Shown here piece by piece: positions 17,224 through 26,507 of a stretch of DNA of 64,000 bases (position 1 is its first letter; each line of letters opens with the position of its first letter). The position numbers and the translations under genes are program-made. The DNA is taken from NCBI RefSeq assembly GCF_000196015.1, contig NC_007973.1:1116001-1180000 (forward strand), given 5' to 3'. A model generated the notes under the pieces. The model was not told the DNA's origin, did no database searches, and was given only the letters and a program-made list of their open reading frames with translations. This stretch comes from Cupriavidus metallidurans CH34. GTDB taxonomy: Bacteria > Pseudomonadota > Gammaproteobacteria > Burkholderiales > Burkholderiaceae.

Positions 17224-19779
17224 ATGCGTGCAGTGCTGCTCGCGTTCGTGGTGGGCTGCTGGTGGTTGCAGCAGCAGGCGGCACTGCCGGGGCCATGGGA
17301 TTGGGTCGTTTGGGGGTGTTTTGCGCTGGTTGGACTGTTTGGGGTTTGGGGGGTGCGCGGGCGTGGGGCGCGGTGGGTAGTCTGGGCTCGATGGTTGGTG
17401 AGCCTGTCAATCGCGGCAATCGTGGGGTTGGGTTGGTCGGCGTGGCGGGCGGACATGCGGCTCGGTGCCTGGCTGGACCCGTCACTGGCAGGGCGTGATC
17501 AAATCATCGACGGTGTTGTCAGCGGATTGCCGGACGCGGCCCCGCACGGCACGCGGTTCCTGTTCACGGTGGAGAGCGGGGCGTCGGGTGGCGTGGCGAT
17601 GGGAGATCGCCACGCAGGGGTGGCGCCACTGTCAACAGCGCCATTGCCGCCCAGGGTATTGCTGACGTGGCGAGATCCGCCGGAGGTGCTGCAGCCCGGC
17701 CAGCGCCATCGGTTGACGGTCCGTCTGCGCAGACCGCGCGGTCTCGCGAATCCGCATGGTTTCGACTATGGCTACTGGCTGCTTGCCGAAGGCATCGGGG
17801 CGACGGGCTATGTACGCCACGGTCAGTTGCTGAATCGTGATGCCGCGATGCCGTTGTCGATCCGGATCACGCAGTGGCGGGCCGGATTGCGTGACCGCTT
17901 GTGGGCGGCGTTGCCATCCGATGCGCAATACCGGGCAGTGCTCGTCGCGCTGGTGATCGGTGATCAGCGGGGCATTGGGCAGGCGGACTGGGATGTGTTC
18001 CGGCGCACCGGCATCTCCCATCTGGTCAGCATCTCCGGGCTGCACATCACGATGATATCGGGGGCAGTTGCGGCGCTCGCGGGCATGCTTTGGCGCCATT
18101 CGTTCGGCATCGGACGCAAGCTCCGGCGGCCGCTGCCGCTGATCTGGCCCGCGCAGAAGGTGGCGATGGTGGTAGCGGTGCAGACGGCGCTCGGCTACGG
18201 GCTGATTGCGGGCATGCAGATCCCGGCGCTGCGCACGGTATCGATGCTGATGGTCGCTGCCGTGGCGCTGTGGAGCGGGCGGATGCCACCGCCGACGGTA
18301 GTGCTCGCCTGGGCGGCGGGGATCGCGGTAGCCATCGACCCATGGGCGGTGATGTCACCGGGCTTCTGGCTGTCATTTGGCGCGGTGGCGGTGATCTTCC
18401 TGGGCGCGCGGGGCGACGGCAGTGGGGATGGAGGGGCGGTGGAGGAGCGGCAGGCGGATCCGAAAAGCTGTGTGAGCCGCTGTGTGAGCCGCTGGGTGAG
18501 TCGGATTGGCGGCGTGGCTGCCGAGGCGGCGCGCACGCAATGGTCGGTGACTATCGGGCTCGTACCGTTGACGCTTCTGCTGTTCGGGCAGGTCTCGGTG
18601 GTATCCGTGTTCGCCAATGCCGTGGCGATCCCGGTGGTTAGTCTGCTTGTTACGCCGCTGGCGCTTGCTGGCGCGGTGTTGCCGCCTGGCTGGGCTGCGC
18701 CGCTGCTGTGGATCGCCCACAAAGCGCTGGAGTGGTTGGTTGGGGGACTCGCGTGGCTGGCCGCGCCCGCGTGGGCAGTATGGGAGGCCGCGCACCCGGG
18801 TCCGGTGGCGACCGGGCTGGCATTGGCTGGTGTCTACGTCCTGCTCATCCCCCGTCCGTCGGATGCGAAAGGTGCCAGGCGAGTGCAGATCGTGCCGCGC
18901 TGGTTGGGCGTGCTGCTGATGGTGCCGATGCTCTCGGCCGGGCCCGAGCCGGTGGAGGAAGGGGAAATGCGTGTGACAGCGCTCGACGTCGGGCAGGGTG
19001 CAGCCGTGCTTGTGGAAACGCGCCGTCACGTGCTGCTCTACGACACTGGGCCTTCGTATGTGTCGGGTGCCAGCGCAGGTGGTCAGGTGATCGTGCCTTA
19101 TCTCCGCGCGACCGGGGTGCGGCATCTGGACATGCTGATGGTCAGCCATGAGCATGACGACCACGCGGGCGGCGTTGAAGCCGTGCTGCAGGCCGTGCCG
19201 GTAGCGCGGGGGCTGACGGCGGAAGGACCTGGGAACAAGCCACTGCCAGGCTTGCTGCAGGGGCGCGCGTGGCAGCCGTGTCTGGATGGCGTTGCGTGGC
19301 GTTGGGATGGCGTGGACTTTGAGGTCCTGCACCCGACGGAAGAGGGTCTGGCGCGCCAGCGCTTGTCGGCCAACGCCCGGAGTTGTGTGCTCCGCGTGGC
19401 AACGGCGCAGCGCAGCCTGCTGCTGACCGGCGACATTGGTGTATCGGAGGAGCGGCGGCTGATCGATAGCGAACTAGGTGAGCGATTGCGTGCGGATTTC
19501 CTGCTGGTGCCGCATCACGGCAGTGGCACGTCTTCACATGCGGCATTCCTGCGGGCTGTACAACCCGAAGTGGCGGTGTTTCAGCTTGGCTTCGCGAACC
19601 GGCACAGGCATCCGCGTGAAGATGTCTGGCGGCGGTACGCGCGTGCGGGCGCGGCGCGGTATCGCACCGATGAAACCGGCGCGGTGTCGATCGTCACGGG
19701 CGGCGGCGACTACGTGGTGACGTCGTTCCGTCAGCAACAGCGCCGTTATTGGCGAGACGCGCCGCCCGCGCCACGGTGA
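17224..19779 (+). CDS. comEC: DNA internalisation competence protein ComEC/Rec2
   Basis: Inner-membrane channel that takes single-stranded DNA into the cytoplasm during natural transformation. The 851-residue product has N-terminal membrane helices and a DUF4131-type region. The competence domain is marked by ALVIGDQRGI and ISHLVSISGLHITM (about 240-280). Multiple helices follow, then a C-terminal metallo-beta-lactamase-like domain with SHEHDDHAGG (about 640) and PHHGSGTSS (about 760). A 4-residue repeat (CVSR, CVSR, WVSR) sits in a loop at about 416-427. The C-terminal 34 bp overlap the convergent hexR. The gene appears intact; whether the organism is transformable depends on pilus genes not seen here. 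Confidence 0.96.
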   Translation: MRAVLLAFVVGCWWLQQQAALPGPWDWVVWGCFALVGLFGVWGVRGRGARWVVWARWLVSLSIAAIVGLGWSAWRADMRLGAWLDPSLAGRDQIIDGVVSGLPDAAPHGTRFLFTVESGASGGVAMGDRHAGVAPLSTAPLPPRVLLTWRDPPEVLQPGQRHRLTVRLRRPRGLANPHGFDYGYWLLAEGIGATGYVRHGQLLNRDAAMPLSIRITQWRAGLRDRLWAALPSDAQYRAVLVALVIGDQRGIGQADWDVFRRTGISHLVSISGLHITMISGAVAALAGMLWRHSFGIGRKLRRPLPLIWPAQKVAMVVAVQTALGYGLIAGMQIPALRTVSMLMVAAVALWSGRMPPPTVVLAWAAGIAVAIDPWAVMSPGFWLSFGAVAVIFLGARGDGSGDGGAVEERQADPKSCVSRCVSRWVSRIGGVAAEAARTQWSVTIGLVPLTLLLFGQVSVVSVFANAVAIPVVSLLVTPLALAGAVLPPGWAAPLLWIAHKALEWLVGGLAWLAAPAWAVWEAAHPGPVATGLALAGVYVLLIPRPSDAKGARRVQIVPRWLGVLLMVPMLSAGPEPVEEGEMRVTALDVGQGAAVLVETRRHVLLYDTGPSYVSGASAGGQVIVPYLRATGVRHLDMLMVSHEHDDHAGGVEAVLQAVPVARGLTAEGPGNKPLPGLLQGRAWQPCLDGVAWRWDGVDFEVLHPTEEGLARQRLSANARSCVLRVATAQRSLLLTGDIGVSEERRLIDSELGERLRADFLLVPHHGSGTSSHAAFLRAVQPEVAVFQLGFANRHRHPREDVWRRYARAGAARYRTDETGAVSIVTGGGDYVVTSFRQQQRRYWRDAPPAPR
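18469..18504 (+). repeat. 12-bp tandem repeat (three copies) inside comEC
   Basis: TGTGTGAGCCGC at 18469-18480 and 18481-18492 are identical; 18493-18504 (TGGGTGAGTCGG) differs at three positions. It encodes CVSR-CVSR-WVSR in a hydrophilic loop between membrane helices of ComEC. It keeps the frame. Confidence 0.9.
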
Positions 19780-20762
19780 GCGGCGGGCTTGGTCGTCTTG
19801 TTGGCAGGGCTGTCGGACTTAGTCGGGCGACGCGCCGCCCGGCTCGGTTTGATTGACTGTGATGTCGCCTCGGATGCAGTTGTGGCCGAGGCCGCTGCTG
19901 GGGTCTTGCCCAGCGGCGCCGGATCGGCACCCGCAATCCGGCGCTCGCGCAGATGTGCCTTGGCTCGCTGCAGGCCTGCGGCGACCGAGTCGGCACGATC
20001 TAGCGCCACGCCTGCGGCCAGCACGTCGCCGAGCACGAGATGGCAGATGCGCGAAGTCATGGGCGTATAGACCTCGCTGTCCTCTTCGACGTCGGAGAAG
20101 ACGCAGACGTCCGCAAGGCGGGCGAGCGGTGATCCGCTATGGGTCAGCGCCAGCACGCTGGCGCCGCTGCTGCGTGCCAGAGTGGCGGCGGTGAGCATGT
20201 CCCATGTGCGGCCGCTGTTGGACACCAGCACGGCGACATCGCCCGGACGCAGCAGCGCTGCGGACATGCTGAACACGTGCGGGTCCGAGTAAGCCGTGGT
20301 GGGAATGCCCAGGCGGAAGAATTTGTGCTGGATGTCGAGCGCAACGATGCCCGAGTTGCCGCAGCCATAAAACTCGATGCGGCGCGCCCCGGCCAGTAGC
20401 CGGATACCGTGCTCGATCTGGTCGGCGGACAGTGCGTTTCGCACGGACATCAGCGTGGCGATGGTGCGGTCGAACACCTTGCCGGCGATATCGGCGGGCC
20501 GATCGTCGGCTTCCACGTCCTGGTGAACGAAGGGCGTGCCACCCCCCACATTCTGTGCGAACTGAAGCTTGAACTCCTTGAAGCCGTCGTAGCCAAGCGC
20601 GGCGCAGAAGCGGGCGATCGTCGGCTGCGAGACGCCGGCCCGGTCCGCCAGTTCCGGCATGGTCAGTCGGATGACGCTCGCACCGTGTCGTGCCACGTAA
20701 TCGGCCAGGCGGCGTTCGGACGGGCGTAGCGAGTCGTAGACGGCAAGGATTCTGTCGCGCAT
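19746..20762 (-). CDS. hexR: HexR-type RpiR-family transcription regulator
   Basis: Repressor of Entner-Doudoroff and central carbon genes that senses 2-keto-3-deoxy-6-phosphogluconate. The 338-residue product has an N-terminal RpiR helix-turn-helix (about 1-75, with AGVSQPTIARFCAALGYDGF). A SIS sugar-phosphate domain follows (about 120-250, YGCGNSG and VSNSGRT). The C-terminal about 55 residues are a low-complexity Ala/Thr/Lys/Arg tail that runs into the 3' end of convergent comEC (34-bp overlap); this tail is not part of the core family. It is divergent from edd, with a HexR-type palindrome in front of each gene. Confidence 0.93.
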   Translation of the reverse strand: MRDRILAVYDSLRPSERRLADYVARHGASVIRLTMPELADRAGVSQPTIARFCAALGYDGFKEFKLQFAQNVGGGTPFVHQDVEADDRPADIAGKVFDRTIATLMSVRNALSADQIEHGIRLLAGARRIEFYGCGNSGIVALDIQHKFFRLGIPTTAYSDPHVFSMSAALLRPGDVAVLVSNSGRTWDMLTAATLARSSGASVLALTHSGSPLARLADVCVFSDVEEDSEVYTPMTSRICHLVLGDVLAAGVALDRADSVAAGLQRAKAHLRERRIAGADPAPLGKTPAAASATTASEATSQSIKPSRAARRPTKSDSPANKTTKPAAHRGAGGASRQ

Positions 20763-20852
20763 GGTGAGGGAGTGCGGGATCGTGCGTAAGGGTATTGGGG
20801 GGGCGCCGGTTGTGCCGGTGCCCCTGGGCTGGCTTCAGTGCAGCCTCGGTAA

Positions 20853-20867
20853 TGTAGAGATTCTACA
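20853..20867. promoter_or_regulatory. HexR operator in front of hexR (autoregulation)
   Basis: Palindrome TGTAGAG-A-TTCTACA, 85 bp upstream of the hexR start. On the minus strand it overlaps a TAGAAT -10 hexamer (20860-20865), with TTCCGG as a possible -35 (20884-20889) at 18-bp spacing. It differs from the edd-side site at one base. Confidence 0.85.
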
Positions 20868-20965
20868 CAGATTGCGAGGGTTGCCGGAAGGGTTTGCGCC
20901 GGGGGGTGTGCTCGGGATTTACCCGGATTTCCCATAGAATTGCCGCTTGCCCTGAGGCTCCTGTC

Positions 20966-20995
20966 TTCCGGTAGCGTGAATCTCATGGATATAAT
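20966..20995 (+). promoter_or_regulatory. Putative edd promoter
   Basis: A perfect -10 TATAAT (20990-20995) with TTCCGG at 20966-20971 as a weak -35, spacing 18 bp. The -10 abuts and shares one base with the HexR palindrome, so bound HexR would block RNA polymerase. The element layout mirrors that of hexR. Confidence 0.7.
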
Positions 20996-21009
20996 GTAGA
21001 AATTCTACA
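20995..21009. promoter_or_regulatory. HexR operator in front of edd
   Basis: Palindrome TGTAGAA-A-TTCTACA, 51 bp upstream of the edd ATG, directly at the -10. Near-identical to the second copy at 20853-20867, which supports binding by the product of the adjacent hexR gene. Confidence 0.88.
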
Positions 21010-21060
21010 TGCCGAGCGTCCAATGGATGCCTCGGTTTCCCCACCAGGAAGAACTCCAAC

Positions 21061-22950
21061 ATGTCCCAAGCCGTTCTTGCCGAGGTACTGGCCGTCACGC
21101 AACGTATCGTCGACCGCAGTCGCGCCAGCCGGGCGGCCTATCTAGCCAGATGCGAGCGCGCCCAGCAGGAACTCGGGCCCTTGCGCGGCATGTCCTGCGC
21201 GAACCTTGCCCACGGCTACGCCGCACTGCCTTCGGACGATAAGCTCAAGCTGCGGGTCGAACATGCCCCGAATCTCGGCATCGTGACCGCCTACAACGAC
21301 ATGCTGTCCGCCCACCAGCCCTATGAGCGTTACCCGGCCGTGATTCGCGAGGCCGCGCGCGCCGTGGGTGGCGTGGCGCAGGTGGCGGGTGGCGTGCCGG
21401 CCATGTGTGACGGGATTACCCAGGGCAACGCCGGCATGGAGTTGTCGTTGTTCTCGCGCGATGCGATCGCGATGGGCACGGCCGTTGCGCTGTCGCACAA
21501 CACGTTCGATGCAGCGCTGATGCTGGGCGTGTGCGACAAGATCGTGCCGGGTTTGCTGATGGGGGCGCTGCAGTTTGGCCATCTGCCGATCGTGTTCGCC
21601 CCGGCCGGGCCGATGGCAACGGGCCTGTCGAACAAGGAAAAGGCGCGTGTGCGCCAGCTCTATGCCACCGGGCAGGTCGGGCGCGATGCGTTGCTGGAGG
21701 CCGAATGCGCCGCCTATCACGGCGCGGGTACCTGCACCTTCTATGGCACCGCCAATAGCAACCAGTTCCTGATGGAGATCATGGGCCTGCACATGCCCGG
21801 CTCGGCGTTCGTGCATCCGGACAGCGGCCTGCGTGACCCGCTCACCGCCGCGGCAGCCCAGCGGGCGCTGGCCCTGATCGCTCGCGGTGACGCCTATACC
21901 CCGCTGGCGAAGATTGTCGACGAACGGGCGATCGTCAACGCGATGGTTGGCCTGCTGGCCACTGGCGGCTCGACCAACCACACGATTCACCTGGTGGCGA
22001 TGGCGCGCGCCGCCGGCATCCTGATCGACTGGAACGATTTCGACTGCCTGTCAGCGATCACGCCATTGCTGGCGCGTGTGTATCCGAATGGCTCGGCCGA
22101 TGTGAACCATTTCCACGCAGCGGGCGGCGTGGCCTATGTGATTGCCCAACTGCTCGACGCCGGTCTGCTGCACGAGGACGTGCAGACCGTGGCGGGCCCC
22201 GGCCTGAAGCGCTACACCGAGGAGCCGGTCATGAACGATGGCGTGCTGCGCTGGCGGGCTGGCCCGGCCACGAGCGGGGATGAGTCGGTGCTGGCGCCAG
22301 CGTCGGCGCCGTTCTCACCCGAGGGGGGGCTGCGGCTGATGGCGGGCAACGTGGGGCGCGGGGTGATCAAGGTCTCGGCCGTGGCCGACGAGCACCGAGT
22401 GGTCGAGGCGCCGGCGCGAGTCTTCGATTCGCAGGAAGCGCTGCAGGCCGCCTTCGAGGCAGGCGAACTTGATCGTGACGTAGTGGCCGTGGTGCGCTTC
22501 CAGGGCCCGAATGCCAATGGCATGCCCGAGTTGCACCGGCTTACCCCCGCGCTTGGCGCGCTGCAGGATGCCGGACGCAAGGTCGCGCTGGTAACCGATG
22601 GCCGCATGTCGGGCGCGTCGGGCAAGGTGCCCGCCGTGATCCATGTCGGGCCGGAGGCGCTGGCAGGCGGGCCGCTGGCTCGGGTGCGCGACGGCGACGT
22701 CATTCGCGTGGACGCATTGGCGGGCACGCTCGATCTGGTGGGTGATGCTGCCACCCAGGCTGACTTTGCCGGGCGAGTGCCGGCAGCGGCGCCAGTCGAC
22801 GAATTCACCCGTTTCAGCATGGGCCGGGGCCTGTTCGGCCTGTTCCGCCGCCATGCGCGGGCCGCCGAGGAGGGGGGCAGCGCGCTGGACCTGTCCGAAG
22901 CCGATGCTCTGGCACCCGCTGTCCAAACGGCGTCCGCCGTCGCACAATAG
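21061..22950 (+). CDS. edd: 6-Phosphogluconate dehydratase (Entner-Doudoroff)
   Basis: Dehydrates 6-phosphogluconate to 2-keto-3-deoxy-6-phosphogluconate. The 629-residue product belongs to the IlvD/Edd Fe-S dehydratase family. It shows [12 protein letters not shown] (about 78-89), the ligand region MCDGITQG (about 118-125), [14 protein letters not shown] (about 222-235) and the C-terminal [11 protein letters not shown] (about 512-522). The length is on the Edd side of the family, slightly longer than the E. coli enzyme. HexR operator and promoter lie upstream; gntK follows about 170 bp downstream. No eda gene is in the window. Confidence 0.96.
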   Translation: MSQAVLAEVLAVTQRIVDRSRASRAAYLARCERAQQELGPLRGMSCANLAHGYAALPSDDKLKLRVEHAPNLGIVTAYNDMLSAHQPYERYPAVIREAARAVGGVAQVAGGVPAMCDGITQGNAGMELSLFSRDAIAMGTAVALSHNTFDAALMLGVCDKIVPGLLMGALQFGHLPIVFAPAGPMATGLSNKEKARVRQLYATGQVGRDALLEAECAAYHGAGTCTFYGTANSNQFLMEIMGLHMPGSAFVHPDSGLRDPLTAAAAQRALALIARGDAYTPLAKIVDERAIVNAMVGLLATGGSTNHTIHLVAMARAAGILIDWNDFDCLSAITPLLARVYPNGSADVNHFHAAGGVAYVIAQLLDAGLLHEDVQTVAGPGLKRYTEEPVMNDGVLRWRAGPATSGDESVLAPASAPFSPEGGLRLMAGNVGRGVIKVSAVADEHRVVEAPARVFDSQEALQAAFEAGELDRDVVAVVRFQGPNANGMPELHRLTPALGALQDAGRKVALVTDGRMSGASGKVPAVIHVGPEALAGGPLARVRDGDVIRVDALAGTLDLVGDAATQADFAGRVPAAAPVDEFTRFSMGRGLFGLFRRHARAAEEGGSALDLSEADALAPAVQTASAVAQ

Positions 22951-23121
22951 GCGGGCCGTCAGGCGGCGCTCGCGCCAATCATTCCGTTTCTCTTGCGTAC
23001 TCTTCCGGGGTGCCCGGCAGCACGCGCTGCACCCCGGAAGCACCTTCGCGCCACATCGACGTGGCCGAAGGCTACCGACAAGGATGGCAACACCATCCGA
23101 CACATGATCGATGGAGCAGAC

Positions 23122-23637
23122 ATGATCTATATCCTGATGGGCGTTTCCGGCAGCGGCAAGAGCACGGTCGGCCAGATGCTGGCGGACCGTCTTCATTGCG
23201 GTTTCCACGACGCGGACAGCTTCCACAGCGACGCCAACAAGGCCAAGATGCACGCCGGCATCCCATTGACCGATGACGACCGCTGGCCCTGGCTGGACGC
23301 GATGCGGGCCGCCATCGACGCCGCCCGCGCCGAGGGCCGCACCCACGTGTTCACATGTTCGGCGCTGCGCCAGGTCTATCGGGACCGCCTGCTGCCGGCC
23401 GACGGCGGCGTGACCTTCGTGTTCATGAAGGGCGACGCCTCGACGATCGGCAGCCGCCTGTCCGCGCGCACCGACCATTTTTTCAATCCCGCGCTGCTCC
23501 AGAGCCAGTTCGAGACCCTGGAGGAGCCTTGCGACGCGCTCGTGCTCGATATTCGCCGCACTCCCGAGGCACTGGTCGAGGATATTCTGGAAAAATGCCC
23601 GCCGGCATCGGCCGCCTGTTCCGGGAAGGCGCCCTGA
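23122..23637 (+). CDS. gntK: Gluconokinase
   Basis: Phosphorylates gluconate to 6-phosphogluconate, the Edd substrate. The about 171-residue product has the P-loop GVSGSGKST (7-15), the DADSFHS segment (about 33-39) and CSALRQVYRD (about 79-88), all typical of GntK. I chose ATG 23122 with GGAG five bases upstream; ATG 23104 in the same frame is an alternative with a poorer site. Its position after edd suggests one gluconate/Entner-Doudoroff unit controlled from the hexR-edd region. Confidence 0.93.
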   Translation: MIYILMGVSGSGKSTVGQMLADRLHCGFHDADSFHSDANKAKMHAGIPLTDDDRWPWLDAMRAAIDAARAEGRTHVFTCSALRQVYRDRLLPADGGVTFVFMKGDASTIGSRLSARTDHFFNPALLQSQFETLEEPCDALVLDIRRTPEALVEDILEKCPPASAACSGKAP

Positions 23638-23862
23638 ATAACTTGTGGCTGGCAAGCATCTTGCTAAATCGTTTCTGTGTGCCGGCGCGTGTCACTTGTG
23701 TGCAACCCCTTGCGGGTTCAGCCGGTACGGATATGCTGAAGGAGTCGACTCGACAAGGCATCGATAAACGGGCGGCGGCGGTTGGTATCAGGCAGTAACC
23801 GGGAGACAACCACCGGAGGACAACCGCGGCAAGGCGCCCAATTTCACGAAGGAGCGGCCATC
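23638..23862. other. Intergenic region before the Anbu cluster
   Basis: 225 bp without a supportable gene. It should carry the promoter of the ATP-grasp gene. There is a short direct repeat GACAACC at 23804-23810 and 23819-23825, and a GAAGGAG ribosome binding site just before 23863. No convincing -35/-10 pair was found. Confidence 0.5.
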
Positions 23863-25338
23863 ATGGCGGCGCGGTTTTTCGACGAGATGCTGGAAGGGCG
23901 AGAGGACGGAGCAACCGAGGCCATCGAGGCCGGGCGGGCGCTGCCGTCGGGGGCGGTCAGGCCCCACTACCGGAACTTTGCCGAATGGCTGGGACGGCAG
24001 TCCGCGGCGACGATGAGCAACAAGCGCGCGGAAGCGGATCTGATCTTCCGGCGCGTGGGTATCACCTTTGCCGTCTACGGCGACAAGGATGAGTCCAACA
24101 GCGGGACCGAGCGGACCATTCCGTTCGACGTGATCCCGCGCATTTTCCCGGCCAGCGAGTGGGGCACGCTCGAGCGCGGCCTGCGGCAACGCGTTGCGGC
24201 GCTAAACCGCTTCATCCACGACATCTACCACGGGCAGGACATCATCCGTGCCGGCGTGATTCCGCCGGACCAGATCTACAACAATGCGCAGTACCGCCCG
24301 GAAATGCTGGGCATCGACGTGCCTCGTGACATCTACGCGCACGTGGCCGGCATCGACGTCGTACGTGCGGGCGAGGGCGAGTTCTACGTTCTCGAAGACA
24401 ACCTGCGGGTGCCATCGGGCGTGTCGTACATGCTCGAGAACCGCAAGATGATGATGCGGTTGTTCCCCGATCTGTTCGCCCGCAACCGCGTGGCCCCGGT
24501 GGCGCACTATCCCGATCTGCTGCTGGACATGCTGCGCAGCGTGTCGCCGCAGAATATCGCCGATCCGACCGTCGTCGTGCTCACGCCGGGCATGTATAAC
24601 TCAGCCTATTTCGAGCACGCGTTCCTGGCCCAGCAGATGGGCGTCGAACTGGTGGAAGGCAATGACCTGTTCGTCGAGGACGACCACCTCTACATGCGCA
24701 CCACGCAGGGGCCGCAGCGTATCGACGTGATCTACCGGCGCGTGGACGACGATTTTCTCGATCCACTCGTTTTTCGCCACGATTCCGCGCTGGGTGCGGC
24801 CGGGCTGCTCTCGGTCTACCGTGCCGGCAACGTGACGATCAGCAATGCGATCGGGACGGGCGTGGCCGACGACAAGTCGATCTACCCGTACGTGCCGGAC
24901 ATGATCCGCTTCTATCTCGGCGAGGAACCCATCCTGTCGAACGTGCCGACCTACATGTGCCGGCGTCCGGATGATCTGCAGTACGTGCTCGACCATATGC
25001 AGGATCTTGTGGTCAAGGAAACGCATGGCGCCGGCGGCTACGGCATGCTCGTGGGACCGGCTGCGACGCGCGCGGAGATTGACCAGTTCCGGGAGGTCGT
25101 GAAATCGCGCCCCGAGCAGTACATCGCGCAGCCGACGCTGGCGTTGTCGACTTGTCCGACCTATGTCGATGCGGGCATCGCGCCGCGCCATATCGACCTT
25201 CGCCCGTTCGTGCTGTCGGGCAAGGAGGTGCGCATGGTGCCGGGCGGGCTGACGCGGGTGGCGTTGAGAGAGGGCTCGCTCGTGGTCAATTCGTCCCAGG
25301 GCGGCGGTACCAAGGACACCTGGGTGCTGGAACGCTAG
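23863..25338 (+). CDS. Circularly permuted ATP-grasp protein (DUF404/407 type)
   Basis: A 491-residue protein of the circularly permuted ATP-grasp type 2 family, predicted to form amide or peptide bonds with ATP. Recognisable segments are VYGDKDESNSGTERTIPFD (about 72-90), the FYVLEDNLRVPSGVSYMLEN block (about 175-194), and DLVVKETHGAGGYGM (about 381-395), which resembles a nucleotide-binding glycine loop. A GAAGGAG precedes the ATG. It is the first of four consecutive genes (ATP-grasp, alpha-E, transglutaminase-like, Anbu). Family context from comparative genomics predicts synthesis or ligation of a small peptide. The product is unknown. Confidence 0.9.
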   Translation: MAARFFDEMLEGREDGATEAIEAGRALPSGAVRPHYRNFAEWLGRQSAATMSNKRAEADLIFRRVGITFAVYGDKDESNSGTERTIPFDVIPRIFPASEWGTLERGLRQRVAALNRFIHDIYHGQDIIRAGVIPPDQIYNNAQYRPEMLGIDVPRDIYAHVAGIDVVRAGEGEFYVLEDNLRVPSGVSYMLENRKMMMRLFPDLFARNRVAPVAHYPDLLLDMLRSVSPQNIADPTVVVLTPGMYNSAYFEHAFLAQQMGVELVEGNDLFVEDDHLYMRTTQGPQRIDVIYRRVDDDFLDPLVFRHDSALGAAGLLSVYRAGNVTISNAIGTGVADDKSIYPYVPDMIRFYLGEEPILSNVPTYMCRRPDDLQYVLDHMQDLVVKETHGAGGYGMLVGPAATRAEIDQFREVVKSRPEQYIAQPTLALSTCPTYVDAGIAPRHIDLRPFVLSGKEVRMVPGGLTRVALREGSLVVNSSQGGGTKDTWVLER

Positions 25339-25433
25339 GAAGCCGTTTCAGAATGATTCTGGCGTCGTTGCGCGGCCTTGCCGTACCGCTTCACCCTGGC
25401 CAGAACCGCTTCGCTTCAATCTGCAACGGCTTC
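25339..25433. repeat. Inverted-repeat-bounded 95-bp intergenic element
   Basis: Outer arms GAAGCCGTT (25339-25347) and AACGGCTTC (25425-25433) are perfect complements. Inside lies a second palindrome, CAGAAT-G-ATTCTG (25349-25361). It fills the gap between the ATP-grasp and alpha-E genes. It could fold as a long RNA hairpin or be a dispersed repeat. Confidence 0.6.
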
Positions 25434-25469
25434 TAAGTCCACAGACGCTGTTTGCCGGGAGATTTCACC

Positions 25470-26423
25470 ATGCTGAGCCGTACCGCCGACCACCTGTTCT
25501 GGATGGCCCGCTATACCGAACGCGCGGAGAACACCGCGCGCATGCTCGACGTCAACTACCAGACTTCGCTGCTGCCGCAATCGGCGGAGGTGGCCGAACA
25601 GGGTTGGTGGGCAATGCTCGATATCTCCGAATTGACCGAGGCCTACGACCACAAGTACGGCCTGCTGCACCGTGACGACGTGATCGACTTCATGGTGCGC
25701 GACATGACCAATGTCTCGTCGATCATGAGCTGCCTGCGTGCGGCACGTGAGAATGCGCGCGCGGTGCGTGGATCGCTGACGACCGAGGTCTGGGAGACCA
25801 TCAACACCACCTGGCTCGACGTCCAGCGCATGATCGCCGATGGCGAGCTGCATGAGGATCCCTCGCGCTTCTTCGAGTGGGTCAAGTTCCGCTCGCATCT
25901 GGCCCGTGGCGTCCAGTTCGGCACCATGCTCAAGGACGACGCGTTCCACTTTATGCGGCTTGGCACCTTCCTGGAGCGGGCCGACAACACCGCGCGGATT
26001 CTCGACGTCAAGTTCCAGGCCTCGGGCCGCGATGATAGCGATCCGAACCGCGAGCAGAACGATTTCTATCACTGGGCGGCCGTGTTGCGGTCGGTCTCCG
26101 GCTTCGAGGTCTATCGCAAGATCTACCGTGCCGTGATCACGCCGCAGCGCGTGGCGGAACTGCTGGTCCTGCGGCCCGACATGCCGCGTTCGCTGGTTTC
26201 CAGCATGGACGAAGTGGTCGCGATCCTGGCGCTGGTGTCGAACCAGCAGTCGGCGGAGACCGAAAGGCAGGCTGGTAAACTTCACGCAGACCTAAAGTAC
26301 GCGCGCATCGACGACATTTTCGCCGTCGGCCTGCATGCCTACCTGACCAGCTTCCTGGAGCGCATCGGCGACCTCGGCAATGGCATCAGCCGGGATTTCC
26401 TCGTGCCGCTGCTAGCTGCCTGA
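25470..26423 (+). CDS. Alpha-E domain protein
   Basis: A 317-residue all-alpha protein of the alpha-E family (DUF403), almost always found beside a circularly permuted ATP-grasp. It opens with the family signature LSRTADHLFWMARYTERAEN (2-21) and repeats a related block at LGTFLERADNTARILD (about 167-182). No catalytic motif is evident; it is thought to act with the ATP-grasp enzyme, perhaps as partner or second half. The start is ATG 25470. The gene is 131 bp after the ATP-grasp gene and in the same direction. Confidence 0.9.
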   Translation: MLSRTADHLFWMARYTERAENTARMLDVNYQTSLLPQSAEVAEQGWWAMLDISELTEAYDHKYGLLHRDDVIDFMVRDMTNVSSIMSCLRAARENARAVRGSLTTEVWETINTTWLDVQRMIADGELHEDPSRFFEWVKFRSHLARGVQFGTMLKDDAFHFMRLGTFLERADNTARILDVKFQASGRDDSDPNREQNDFYHWAAVLRSVSGFEVYRKIYRAVITPQRVAELLVLRPDMPRSLVSSMDEVVAILALVSNQQSAETERQAGKLHADLKYARIDDIFAVGLHAYLTSFLERIGDLGNGISRDFLVPLLAA

Positions 26424-26507
26424 CCGTTGCAGGAACCCCCGGCGCCACGCGCCGGGTGTGCGGTATCCCCGTCTGGGGCCGGCATGCATGTGGCGCGAGA
26501 TATACCC

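Noticed and set aside
17193..17498. Several overlapping short frames near the comEC start
   Set aside because: The comEC frame from 17224 has membrane segments from the start; the others are Pro/Thr or Gly-rich shadows.
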